Positions 32,400 through 40,474 of a DNA stretch of 43,424 bases are shown here, piece after piece. Source of the DNA: DASZHA01 sp035938265 (GTDB lineage Bacteria; Chloroflexota; Dormibacteria; DASZGP01); the NCBI GenBank assembly GCA_035938265.1, contig DASZHA010000118.1:1-43424 (forward strand). Direction: 5' to 3'. Both the position numbers and the translations under genes were made by a program. The number at the start of each line of letters is the position of its first letter. Within the stretch, counting starts at the first letter, position 1. The notes under the pieces were generated by a model that saw nothing but the letters and a program-made list of their open reading frames with translations, was not told the origin of the DNA and did no database searches.

Positions 32400-33418
32400 A
32401 CGGCTGGATCAGGCGGCTCTCCGCCACGCTGCTGCTGGGAATGCTGATCGTAGGCGGCTTTGCCTTCGGCCCCTTCAGCACGCCTTACACATTGAAGCTC
32501 GACTTCACCAACATCGATGGCGTCGTCAAGGGCAACAACGTCCTCATCAACGGTGTCCAGGCGGGCAATGTGGACAGCCTCGAGCTCAAGGACAGCGTTG
32601 GCGTGCTGACCGTCTCGGTCGACCCCAAGTTCACGCCCCTGCGGGCCAACACCAAGGCGATCATCCGGTCGATCGGGCTCCTGGGCAACAAGTACGTCGA
32701 GATCCTGCCCGGGCCGGCCTCGGGAGCCGAGCTCAAGAGCGGCACCGAGCTGGGCGTGGACAGCACCACCTCGCCGACCGACCTCGACCAGCTCAACGCC
32801 ATCTTCGACGCCCCGACTCGCGAGAAGGTGAAGACCCTGACCCTCCAGGGGGAGATCGCGCTCGGTGGGAGGGCCCAGACGCTCAACGCCGACCTCCGCC
32901 AGCTGCGCAACCTGGCCGTGGCGGCGGAGCCCTTGACCGGGGTCATCGACACCCACCAGGTGGCCCTGGACCGGGCCACCATCGCCTTTGACACCCTGAC
33001 CCAGGGCCTGGTGCGCGAGGACGCCGCCCTGCGCGGCCTGGTGGAGCACGGCGCCAGCGTTTTCTCGGTCCTGCAGAGCAATGACGCCGCCCTGGCGGGC
33101 CTGCTGGTCCACGGTGACCACACCCTGACCAACCTTGATGCCGTGCTGGCGGGCAACGAGAACAACTTCGCCAACTTCATGGCCCGCGGCCCCAGCGGGC
33201 TGCGCAGCACCGACTACAGCCTCAGCGCCGCCATCCCGGTCACCGGTGAGGCCAAGCAGGTCATTCCGCCGCTGTTTGAGCTGCTTCACAACATGCAGGA
33301 CTCCAGCGTCGGCCGTGACGGCTTCGGCAACCCGGGTGACACGAACTCCGGCACCCAGTGGCTCCTCCGGGCAATGTCGCAGACGTGCCCTGCAGCGACG
33401 AGTGCGGCCGCATGCTGA
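32396..33418 (+). CDS. MCE family protein 4 (mce locus)
   Basis: 340-aa MCE protein, the shortest of the six. The N-terminal helix is about residues 9-25 (SATLLLGMLIVGGFAFG). The MCE domain has YTLKLDFTNIDGVVKGNNVL, GVQAGNVDSLELKD and AIIRSIGLLGNKYVEILPG. A helical region follows to about residue 290. It lacks the Pro-rich tail of the others and ends with two cysteines (TCPAATSAAAC). There is no lipobox cysteine after the first helix, so it is not an LprK-like lipoprotein. The ATG overlaps the previous gene as ATGA, and the end overlaps the next gene by seven bases. Confidence 0.88.
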   Translation: MNGWIRRLSATLLLGMLIVGGFAFGPFSTPYTLKLDFTNIDGVVKGNNVLINGVQAGNVDSLELKDSVGVLTVSVDPKFTPLRANTKAIIRSIGLLGNKYVEILPGPASGAELKSGTELGVDSTTSPTDLDQLNAIFDAPTREKVKTLTLQGEIALGGRAQTLNADLRQLRNLAVAAEPLTGVIDTHQVALDRATIAFDTLTQGLVREDAALRGLVEHGASVFSVLQSNDAALAGLLVHGDHTLTNLDAVLAGNENNFANFMARGPSGLRSTDYSLSAAIPVTGEAKQVIPPLFELLHNMQDSSVGRDGFGNPGDTNSGTQWLLRAMSQTCPAATSAAAC

Positions 33419-34710
33419 AAGACCTCCTCCGCTACAAGGCCAACGCCGTCTTCGTGGGCGGCGTCATCCTGGCCGTCTTCCTCCTGCTCCTGGGGGTGGC
33501 GTTCGCCATCAACCGCACCTTCACCCTGACCTTCTGGGACAAGGGATACGAGATCAAGGCTGACTTCGTCGACGCCGACGGCATCGCCAACGCCTCCGAC
33601 GTCCGCATCTCCGGGGTCTACGTCGGTCAGATCACTGAGATCCGTAGCGTCTCCGGCGGCCTCGCCGAGATCACGATGCGCGTCGACAAGGCCCATACGC
33701 CGCTGCACGAGGGGACCAAGGCCAACCTCCGCCTCCAGACCCTGCTGGGGACCAAGTTCATCGAGCTAGACCCCGGGCCGGCGAACAACAAGGCCCTCGA
33801 AACCGGCACGGTGATCCCCGCCAACGCGACCGCCTCCCCGGTGGACTTCGACCAGCTGCTGAGCTCCTTCAACAAGCCCACCCGGGACAGCCTCAGCACG
33901 CTGATCCAGGAGGGTGGTATCGCCACCAACGGCCAGGGCGAGAACATCAATGCGCTGCTGGGCGACCTCCACAGCCTGTCGGTGCAGTCGACGCCGGACC
34001 TGCAGACCTTCGCCGACCGCAGCGACCACATCGACAGCATCCTGCGCAACCTGGACGACGTCAGCGGCAACCTGGCTGACAACCGCACCCACCTCGCCAA
34101 TACCTTCACCAACCTGGACTCGGTCCTCGCCACCATTGCCGCCAACGACGCCGGGTTGCGAAAGTTCATCGAGCAGGGCAACATCGCCGCCGGCCACGGG
34201 CTCAACCAGTTCTCGGGTGAGCACCAGAACATCCAGAGCATCATCACCCAGCTGCGGCCGGCACTCCACGCCCTGAACCCCGAGCTGGCCGACGTGACCC
34301 GCCTCGACAAGCAGTTCGATGCGTTCATCAACCTCTCCCAGCCGTTCGTCAACGACCTCTTCAGCGCCGTCCACGGCTATAACACCGACGCCGGCGGCAC
34401 CAAGGCGACGACCTGCGGTTCAGCCGGATGCGGCGGGTTCTTCCTGCGTCAGCCGACGATCCTGGTCGGCAATGGCTGCCCGCAGCCAGGCTGCCTGCGC
34501 GAGAGCTCCAGTGGGGCCCCCTCGGGATTGGCGCAGCCGGCTGCAGCCGCCGGGAACAGCACTCCCCTGACGCAGCCCACGCTGCCCCAGCTGCAGAGCC
34601 CGGCTCTTCCCGGCCTGCTGCCGCAGCAGAGCACGGTCACCAGTACCCCGACTCCACCGCCCCCGAGCGACGCCATCAACGGCCTGCTCAACTACCTGTT
34701 GGGACACTGA
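33412..34710 (+). CDS. MCE family protein 5 (mce locus)
   Basis: 432-aa MCE protein. The start is ATG 33412 (MLKDLLRYKANAVFVGGVIL), which gives a proper membrane helix at about residues 10-30; the longer open frame reads through the end of the previous gene. The MCE domain has YEIKADFVDADGIANASDVR, GVYVGQITEIRSV and ANLRLQTLLGTKFIELDPGP. A long helical region is followed by a C-terminal segment with two cysteine pairs (TCGSAGC, NGCPQPGC). A Pro/Ser/Thr-rich stretch then leads to the end INGLLNYLLGH. Three bases separate it from the next MCE gene. Confidence 0.88.
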   Translation: MLKDLLRYKANAVFVGGVILAVFLLLLGVAFAINRTFTLTFWDKGYEIKADFVDADGIANASDVRISGVYVGQITEIRSVSGGLAEITMRVDKAHTPLHEGTKANLRLQTLLGTKFIELDPGPANNKALETGTVIPANATASPVDFDQLLSSFNKPTRDSLSTLIQEGGIATNGQGENINALLGDLHSLSVQSTPDLQTFADRSDHIDSILRNLDDVSGNLADNRTHLANTFTNLDSVLATIAANDAGLRKFIEQGNIAAGHGLNQFSGEHQNIQSIITQLRPALHALNPELADVTRLDKQFDAFINLSQPFVNDLFSAVHGYNTDAGGTKATTCGSAGCGGFFLRQPTILVGNGCPQPGCLRESSSGAPSGLAQPAAAAGNSTPLTQPTLPQLQSPALPGLLPQQSTVTSTPTPPPPSDAINGLLNYLLGH

Positions 34711-34713
34711 GCG

Positions 34714-36216
34714 ATGCCGAATAGAGGACCACGCATCAATCCCGCCCTCGTAGGAATCATCAGCGCCGCGGTGATGTTCGCGCTGCTCTTCTTCGCCTTC
34801 ACCAACGTGACCCTCTTCCAGTCGACGATGGTCATGAAGGCCCAGGTGACCTCTGGCGACACGCTGGCCCCGGGTGCCGACGTCGAGGTGGCCGGCGTCA
34901 AGGTGGGCAACGTCAAGAGCATCGAGCAGGGTTCGCCCGGAGCGCTGGTCACCATGTCGGTCGACACCAAGAAGATCACGATGTACCGCGACGCCAGCCT
35001 CCAGGTTCGCCCCCACGGTGTCTTCGGGCCCAAGTTCGTCGAGATCAACCCGGGTACACAGACGGCCGGTAACTTCCCCGACGGCGGCACCATCGACATC
35101 CAGAACACATCCGTATCGGTCGACTTCGAGGCGATTCTCAACTCCCTCGACGAGAACACGCGGACCAGCCTGCAGACGTTCCTGTACGAGTTCGGCACGG
35201 GTTCGGACAACCGTGGCGCGGACTTCGGCCAGACAGTCGACAACCTCAACGTCGTGACCTACCAGCTGACGCCGCCACTGCAGGTGATCGACCAGCGGTC
35301 GGTGGAGGTTGGGCGGCTGTTCGAGAACAACGCCGTGGTGACCGAGACCTACGCCAACTCGCCGATCTACCAGATCATCGCCGAGAACAACGACTTCCTG
35401 GCCCAGCTGGACAACCACAAGCAGGACGTGGCGGGACTGGTGGTCCACGGCAACAATGTGCTCGGCGCGCTGGACACGGTGACCACCGGCAACACAGGTA
35501 ACCTGCGCACCGTGCTGGTCACCCTTCCCGCGTTCTCCGACCAGCTGCAGAGGTTCAGCAACGACCTCGGTTACGGCACCAACGCCCTCAACCCGGTGAT
35601 CATGCCTCAGCGCGGCCAGGCCATGGGTGACGTCCAACTGGCCGTGGAGCGAACGAAGGATGCCTTCGGACAGTGCGACATCGTCGACACCGCCGGTCCC
35701 CAGGGCAGCGGGCCGACCGCCTCCGACACGGTCCATGCCAACTTCGTCAAGGTCGTGCCCTGCACCACCAACGGGGTGCCAACGACCGACAGCGCCGGCA
35801 ACGTGGCGCACCACCACGTCAACGTCCTCCTGGGCATCCACCTCGGCCAGATAAGCCCAATTGCGCTGGTCGGTGGGTGTGGGACATTGCCAGCGGCGGT
35901 CTGCAACCCGATCAGCTCGATCCTTGGGAACCTCACGCTGCCGGTCAACCTGCTGCCGGCCGAGGGCGAGGCGAAGACCATCTGCGGACCCAACAGCGTC
36001 AACGCATCGAGAGTTGGGACGGCCGCCTTCGGCTGCTTCAACGACAACGGCACCGGCGCCGGCCAGGGCATGTCAAACGTGATCCCGCCGGCTGGTACGG
36101 CTCCGCCGCCGCTGTTCGGCCAGAGCAGCGCCTTCACCTCGAATGCGCAGGGCAGCCGGGCGATCATGACACCCCCGAGCCAGCTGACCTACAGCAACTT
36201 GTTGCTAGGAAACTAA
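34714..36216 (+). CDS. MCE family protein 6 (mce locus)
   Basis: 500-aa MCE protein, last of the six. The membrane helix is about residues 12-30 (VGIISAAVMFALLFFAFTN). The MCE domain has MKAQVTSGDTLAPGADVEVA, GVKVGNVKSIEQG and ASLQVRPHGVFGPKFVEINP. The following region resembles actinobacterial Mce C-terminal domains, with long helices and a soluble segment holding six cysteines. It ends TYSNLLLGN. The stop codon lies inside the loop of a hairpin. The next gene, an MMPL transporter, starts 40 bases downstream and probably has its own promoter. Confidence 0.88.
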   Translation: MPNRGPRINPALVGIISAAVMFALLFFAFTNVTLFQSTMVMKAQVTSGDTLAPGADVEVAGVKVGNVKSIEQGSPGALVTMSVDTKKITMYRDASLQVRPHGVFGPKFVEINPGTQTAGNFPDGGTIDIQNTSVSVDFEAILNSLDENTRTSLQTFLYEFGTGSDNRGADFGQTVDNLNVVTYQLTPPLQVIDQRSVEVGRLFENNAVVTETYANSPIYQIIAENNDFLAQLDNHKQDVAGLVVHGNNVLGALDTVTTGNTGNLRTVLVTLPAFSDQLQRFSNDLGYGTNALNPVIMPQRGQAMGDVQLAVERTKDAFGQCDIVDTAGPQGSGPTASDTVHANFVKVVPCTTNGVPTTDSAGNVAHHHVNVLLGIHLGQISPIALVGGCGTLPAAVCNPISSILGNLTLPVNLLPAEGEAKTICGPNSVNASRVGTAAFGCFNDNGTGAGQGMSNVIPPAGTAPPPLFGQSSAFTSNAQGSRAIMTPPSQLTYSNLLLGN

Positions 36217-36222
36217 CCTAGC
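36204..36222 (+). terminator. Hairpin at the end of the mce genes, possible attenuator
   Basis: GCTAGG and CCTAGC form a six-base-pair stem around a seven-base loop that contains the TAA stop of the sixth MCE gene; TTTC follows. The short T-run makes it at best a partial terminator. It would reduce read-through from the mce genes into the MMPL gene, which has its own -10-like hexamer just downstream. Confidence 0.35.
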
Positions 36223-36244
36223 TTTCATCGACCGCGTGGTTCCA

Positions 36245-36250
36245 TAGAGT
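36245..36250 (+). promoter_or_regulatory. Possible -10 element (TAGAGT) of the MMPL gene
   Basis: TAGAGT is followed by exactly six bases and the ATG at 36257, matching the leaderless pattern seen elsewhere. There is no good ribosome binding site for the ATG, which supports it. The -35 region (CTTTCA at 17 bases) is weak. Confidence 0.4.
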
Positions 36251-36256
36251 CTAGAA

Positions 36257-39200
36257 ATGCTGCTCGCGCGCCCTCGGCTCACCCTGCTCATCGTCGGCGT
36301 CCTCACCGGGGCGCTGCTGTTCGTCGGTCTGCGATTCCACAACTTCGACACCGCCCCCGACACCATTGTCGACCCGGGCTCAGCCGCCTTCCGCCACGAG
36401 ATCCAGTTCGAGAACACCTTTGGCGCCGATCCCCTGGTGATCCTGATCACCACTGACGTCAAGGCTCTCTTCGCCGGCACCGGGCTGCAGCAGGAGAACC
36501 AGACCGAGGCCAACCTGGCCACCCAGGACAACCAGAAGCGAGGCGTCCAGTCGGTGTACGGGCCGGCCAGCTTCGCCACCATCACCGGCTACACCGTTCT
36601 CAGCGTGGGCCTGGCCCAGCTGCAGCAGGCGCAGCAAGCCGCGCAGCAGAAGGGGTATGACGACGCCAAGGCCGCAGGCAAGTCAGAGCAGGACGCCCAG
36701 GCCGCCGGCACCAAGGCGGCCAGCGACGCGGGCAACGCCTTCATCGCCGACCAATCCAAGCAGCACCCTGAGCTGACCAAGATCGGCATCCCCAGCGCCG
36801 ACAACTCGGCCTGGATGACGGCGCTGTACATCAACCCCGACACCGGGCAGCCCAAGCCCAAGTTCTCGGCCTTCGTCCCCGACAGCCAGCACCTGCTGAT
36901 CACCGCCCGCCTCGACCCCAACGTCACCAACTCCGCCTCGATCGACAACCTGGTGGCATCGGTTAAGAAGACCTTCCATGACTCGCCCGTCCCCAGTGCG
37001 ACGCTGGTTGTGAGCGGCGTCCCCGTGCTCCAGAACGCGATCGGGGTAGCGCTGCGCCGAGCGCTGCTGGCGGGGATGTTGGTGGGCGCCATCTCGATGC
37101 TGGTCCTGCTGATGATCGCGCTGCGCGGCCGTACGTGGATCGCCGCGCGTGCCATCCCCGTGGTTGCGGGCCTGCTCACCGTGGCCATGCTCAGCGGCGC
37201 CGTCAGCGGGCTGGGCTACCTGGCTGGCTACATGCGTTCGCTGAACACCTTCGGCGCTCCGACGTGGCAGTCGATCCTGGCCACCTTCACCCTGGCGCTC
37301 AACCCCGCGACGCTGGCCGCCTTCCCGATTGCCCTGGGACTGGCGGTCGACTACGGCGTCCAGTTCCTATACCGCTACACCCAGGTCGAAGACCGCGCGG
37401 CGGGACTGGTGGCGGCCCGGATCGGCGCCGGACGGGCCACCCGGCGGGCGGTGATCTGCACCGTTATCGGACTCCTGGCGCTAATGATCTCGAACATCCC
37501 GATGGTCCGCCAGTTCGGGATCACCATGATCCTGGGCGCGGCGCTGGCCTGGGTGGTGGCCCGTGTCCTCACCCTGGCGGCCCTCAAGGCGTGGCCAAGG
37601 CTGGCAGCCGGCAGGGTGAAGGCGACGACCGAGGCGGTCGACACACAGGAGCAGGCTGCAAAGAAGGCCAGGGCCAAGAAGGCGGCAGCGCTGCTGGCGG
37701 CCGAGGCCGATGAGGACGACGTGGCCCTGTTCGGCCTCAGCAGCCCTGCCGGACCATCAGCGACCGAGCCGGAGCCGGCACGCCCGGTCGACGTGCAGCC
37801 GGCCACAGAGGTGGAGGCTGTAACCGCGGCCGCCGGGCAGTCGACTGACGGCGAGAGCCCGCCCCAGGCCGGGGAATGGGTGGCGGCCAGCTGGGCCGGC
37901 GGGGCGATCCGGGTTCTCGGGGCGGAGCCTTCCGCCTCCAGGCGCTCGGTGGCTGCCGCCGAGGCTCGGACCGAGGGGGTCACGGCGCGAATCAGCGCAA
38001 CGGCTCCGGAGGCGACGCCGTCGCCGGCCGCTCCTCGGATCAGCCCGAAGGAGGCGAGCACCGCCGCCGCAGGCGATACGTCGCCGGCCGACGGCGGGCA
38101 GGCATGGGAGCGGCGCTGGGAGGCGGTCGACGACCAGGCCGACGACCTCGAGGAGGAGGGTGACGAGAACCGTCCCCGCACTCCCGGTGCCATCCCCGCG
38201 ATGCTGGCCCAGTTCGCACGGCGGCGCTCGACATGGGTCCTGGCGCCGGCCCTGGTGGTGGCCCTGGCGGGTTGGATCGCCTTCCCCTTCAGCACTTACC
38301 AGACCGATCCCGAGAAGCTGGTGTCGCCCAACCTGCCGGCCTTCCGCGACGTCAACGCGATCCGGTCCGCGACCGGGTCCAGCGGTGAGCTCGACTTCAT
38401 CCTCAGCGGCCCCGACGTAACCTCGCAAGAGGCCCTCAAATGGGTCACCGATCTGCAGACCACGGTCCAGCGCCAGAGCGACGGCAGGATCAAGCCCATC
38501 AACAGCCTCGCCAGCCTGCTGACCAACGTCAACGGTGGCCAGCCGGTGAACGCAGACCAGGAGAAGGCCTACCTGGGACTGTTGCCGGGCTACGTCACCA
38601 ATGCCCTGGTCGATCCCCAGCGGCACCTTGCCCGAGTGGCCTTCGGGCTGAGCCCCGACAACATCGAGGCCCAGCGCCAGGTAATCGACAATGTGATCCA
38701 CCAGACAGACGCCCCGGCGAATTACAGCTTCTACGCGGCCGGCTTCAGCTACCTCGGCATCCAGGGCCTTGACTCGCTGCAGTCGGGCCAGCTACTCCTC
38801 AACGTCACCGGTGCGGCATTGGTGCTGGCGGCGCTCTTCGCGATCTACCGGCGGCCGCGCTGGGCCCTGATGGCCTGGCTGCCGACGCTGCTGGTGGCGG
38901 GGTGGTCGACGGCGGTCCTGTTCGCCCTGCGCCAACCACTGACACCGATGACCGCGGTGCTGGGCGCCCTGGTGGTGGCCTTCGGCACCGAGTTCGCCAT
39001 CCTCTGGCTCGAGCGCTACCGGGAGGCGCAGGCGGACGGCATCCCCGCGGGCGCAGAGGCGGCCGAGGCCGCCAGTCGCGCCGCCGGTCCCGGCATCATC
39101 CTCAGCGGCGCCGCCCTCACCTTCGGCTTCCTGGCCCTGACCATCGGCGGGCTGCCGTTCCTCTCCCAGTTTGGCTTCGACCTTCCCATGGTTCGAGACT

Positions 39201-39409
39201 TCGGCCTGGTGGCGGCGCTGGACATGGTCCTGGCGGTGGTGGCGTCGCTGGTGGTCCTGCCGGCGATGGTGGTCCGCGTCGGCCTGGTTGAGACCAGGCC
39301 GATCGCGCCCCTGAAGCAGAAGGTGCGCAAGGGCAAGGCGGGCAAGGCCGGCGCCCGCAAGGGCAAGGAGATGGTGACTGCGGCCGAGGCGGATGCCCAG
39401 GCCGGATGA
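36257..39409 (+). CDS. MMPL/RND-family transporter with long central linker
   Basis: 1050-aa membrane protein with the duplicated RND layout. The first helix is about residues 8-24, followed by an extracytoplasmic loop containing a Gln/Ala-rich insert (LQQAQQAAQQKGYDDAKAAG). Five helices follow, with the family motif ALGLAVDYGVQFLYRYTQVE around residue 370. A charged, Ala/Glu-rich, probably disordered linker runs from about residue 452 to 654. The second half has a helix around 660-675, another loop, and five helices with VAFGTEFAILWLERYREAQ. Actinobacterial MmpL proteins move lipids across the envelope; its place after the mce locus suggests lipid traffic here too (inference). The first half has the Asp of the proton-relay region, while the second has Thr-Glu at that position. 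Confidence 0.9.
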   Translation: MLLARPRLTLLIVGVLTGALLFVGLRFHNFDTAPDTIVDPGSAAFRHEIQFENTFGADPLVILITTDVKALFAGTGLQQENQTEANLATQDNQKRGVQSVYGPASFATITGYTVLSVGLAQLQQAQQAAQQKGYDDAKAAGKSEQDAQAAGTKAASDAGNAFIADQSKQHPELTKIGIPSADNSAWMTALYINPDTGQPKPKFSAFVPDSQHLLITARLDPNVTNSASIDNLVASVKKTFHDSPVPSATLVVSGVPVLQNAIGVALRRALLAGMLVGAISMLVLLMIALRGRTWIAARAIPVVAGLLTVAMLSGAVSGLGYLAGYMRSLNTFGAPTWQSILATFTLALNPATLAAFPIALGLAVDYGVQFLYRYTQVEDRAAGLVAARIGAGRATRRAVICTVIGLLALMISNIPMVRQFGITMILGAALAWVVARVLTLAALKAWPRLAAGRVKATTEAVDTQEQAAKKARAKKAAALLAAEADEDDVALFGLSSPAGPSATEPEPARPVDVQPATEVEAVTAAAGQSTDGESPPQAGEWVAASWAGGAIRVLGAEPSASRRSVAAAEARTEGVTARISATAPEATPSPAAPRISPKEASTAAAGDTSPADGGQAWERRWEAVDDQADDLEEEGDENRPRTPGAIPAMLAQFARRRSTWVLAPALVVALAGWIAFPFSTYQTDPEKLVSPNLPAFRDVNAIRSATGSSGELDFILSGPDVTSQEALKWVTDLQTTVQRQSDGRIKPINSLASLLTNVNGGQPVNADQEKAYLGLLPGYVTNALVDPQRHLARVAFGLSPDNIEAQRQVIDNVIHQTDAPANYSFYAAGFSYLGIQGLDSLQSGQLLLNVTGAALVLAALFAIYRRPRWALMAWLPTLLVAGWSTAVLFALRQPLTPMTAVLGALVVAFGTEFAILWLERYREAQADGIPAGAEAAEAASRAAGPGIILSGAALTFGFLALTIGGLPFLSQFGFDLPMVRDFGLVAALDMVLAVVASLVVLPAMVVRVGLVETRPIAPLKQKVRKGKAGKAGARKGKEMVTAAEADAQAG

Positions 39410-39918
39410 GCCTGGCCCTGGTTGCCCTCCTGCTCCTGGCAGCCATAACCCCCGCCGCGCCCGCATCGGTCAGCCCTGCCCCGTCGGCATCGCCGTGCTT
39501 CCGCACACTCAAGTACGGCGGCGCCCTCTACCTCGACACGGACCAGGCGGTACCGTCCACAGAGGTCGGTGAGGAGGTCGGCAGCACCGACCCCAACCCC
39601 GCGGTCTGCGGGCTGCCAGATCGGCTGAAGGTCTATCGCCATACCGGCCACAACACCAGTGACGAGGTCGTGTACTACCTCAGTCCCACCCAGGCCGAGG
39701 TGTTCCGCTCCGGCGGCCAGACCGGGTACCCGCTCCAGGACCTCCTCAAGTGGGCCGTCGTCGTGCTGGTCGTGGGGATCCTCCTCTTCGCCGCGCTGCC
39801 GGCCGTAATTGCCCACCTCCGCCAGCCCCCGATTGAGGCCGGCGGCCCCGAGGATAGTGGCACGGGTGAACAGCCCACTGCCGAAGTAGGATCAGGAGAT
39901 GGAGATGCCCCCAAATAA
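39406..39918 (+). CDS. Hypothetical secreted, membrane-anchored protein coupled to MMPL
   Basis: 170-aa protein that I do not recognise. The N-terminal signal peptide is about residues 1-20 (MSLALVALLLLAAITPAAPA). An extracytoplasmic domain of about 90 residues follows, with two cysteines (SPCFRTLKY and AVCGLPD) that could form a disulfide, and HTGHNTSDEVVYYLS. One C-terminal helix is at about residues 114-133 (LLKWAVVVLVVGILLFAALP), then an acidic cytosolic tail. The ATG overlaps the MMPL stop as ATGA, so it is translationally coupled to the transporter. A role as accessory subunit is the natural guess, with no family evidence. Confidence 0.75.
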   Translation: MSLALVALLLLAAITPAAPASVSPAPSASPCFRTLKYGGALYLDTDQAVPSTEVGEEVGSTDPNPAVCGLPDRLKVYRHTGHNTSDEVVYYLSPTQAEVFRSGGQTGYPLQDLLKWAVVVLVVGILLFAALPAVIAHLRQPPIEAGGPEDSGTGEQPTAEVGSGDGDAPK

Positions 39919-40474
39919 GACGCGGACGCCGATCACCACCAGGCGAGGAGACAAAGGCTACACCAGCCTCTGGGGTGGCGACGAGGTGCCCAAGTACGAC
40001 CCCCGCCCGGAGGCCTACGGCACCATCGACGAGGCCAGCGCGGTGCTGGGCCAGGCCCGCGTCGTCACCCAGCACGAGCGGGTCCGCAAGGAGATCCTGC
40101 GGCTCCAGAACGACCTCTTCCGGATGATGGCTGAGCTTGCCGCCGGGGAGGCCAAGACCGGGGAGATCACCGTCACCGATGAGCAGGTCGCCGATATCGA
40201 AGCGCGCATGGAGTCGATCCGCAACGCCACCGCGCTGCCCGAGATGTTCGTCATCTCGGCAACGCTCAACTCGGCCACGCTCGACGTCGCCCGCACCATA
40301 ATCCGCCGCGCCGAGCGGGTGGTAGCGCGGATGGTGCACGAGGGCATCATCGACAACGGCGCCCTGCTGCGCTACCTCAACCGCGCCAGCGACATGGCCT
40401 TCCTGCTGGCCCGCTTCGAGGAGGAGCTGGACGGGGTGCCGTACCTGACCATCGGGGCCGAGGACCTCGAGTGA
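39905..40474 (+). CDS. pduO: ATP:cob(I)alamin adenosyltransferase, PduO type
   Basis: Transfers the adenosyl group of ATP to cob(I)alamin, making coenzyme B12. 189 aa from ATG 39905, which has AGGAG six bases upstream; ATG 39899 abuts that sequence and is less likely. The PduO-type signature is complete: TRRGDKGYTSLWGG at about residues 11-24, an EAYGTIDEASAVLGQA segment, RRAERVVARM, and LLRYLNRASDMAFLLARFEE near the end. It overlaps the previous gene by 14 bases and the next by GTGA. No other B12 gene or B12-dependent enzyme is in the window. Confidence 0.93.
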   Translation: MPPNKTRTPITTRRGDKGYTSLWGGDEVPKYDPRPEAYGTIDEASAVLGQARVVTQHERVRKEILRLQNDLFRMMAELAAGEAKTGEITVTDEQVADIEARMESIRNATALPEMFVISATLNSATLDVARTIIRRAERVVARMVHEGIIDNGALLRYLNRASDMAFLLARFEEELDGVPYLTIGAEDLE

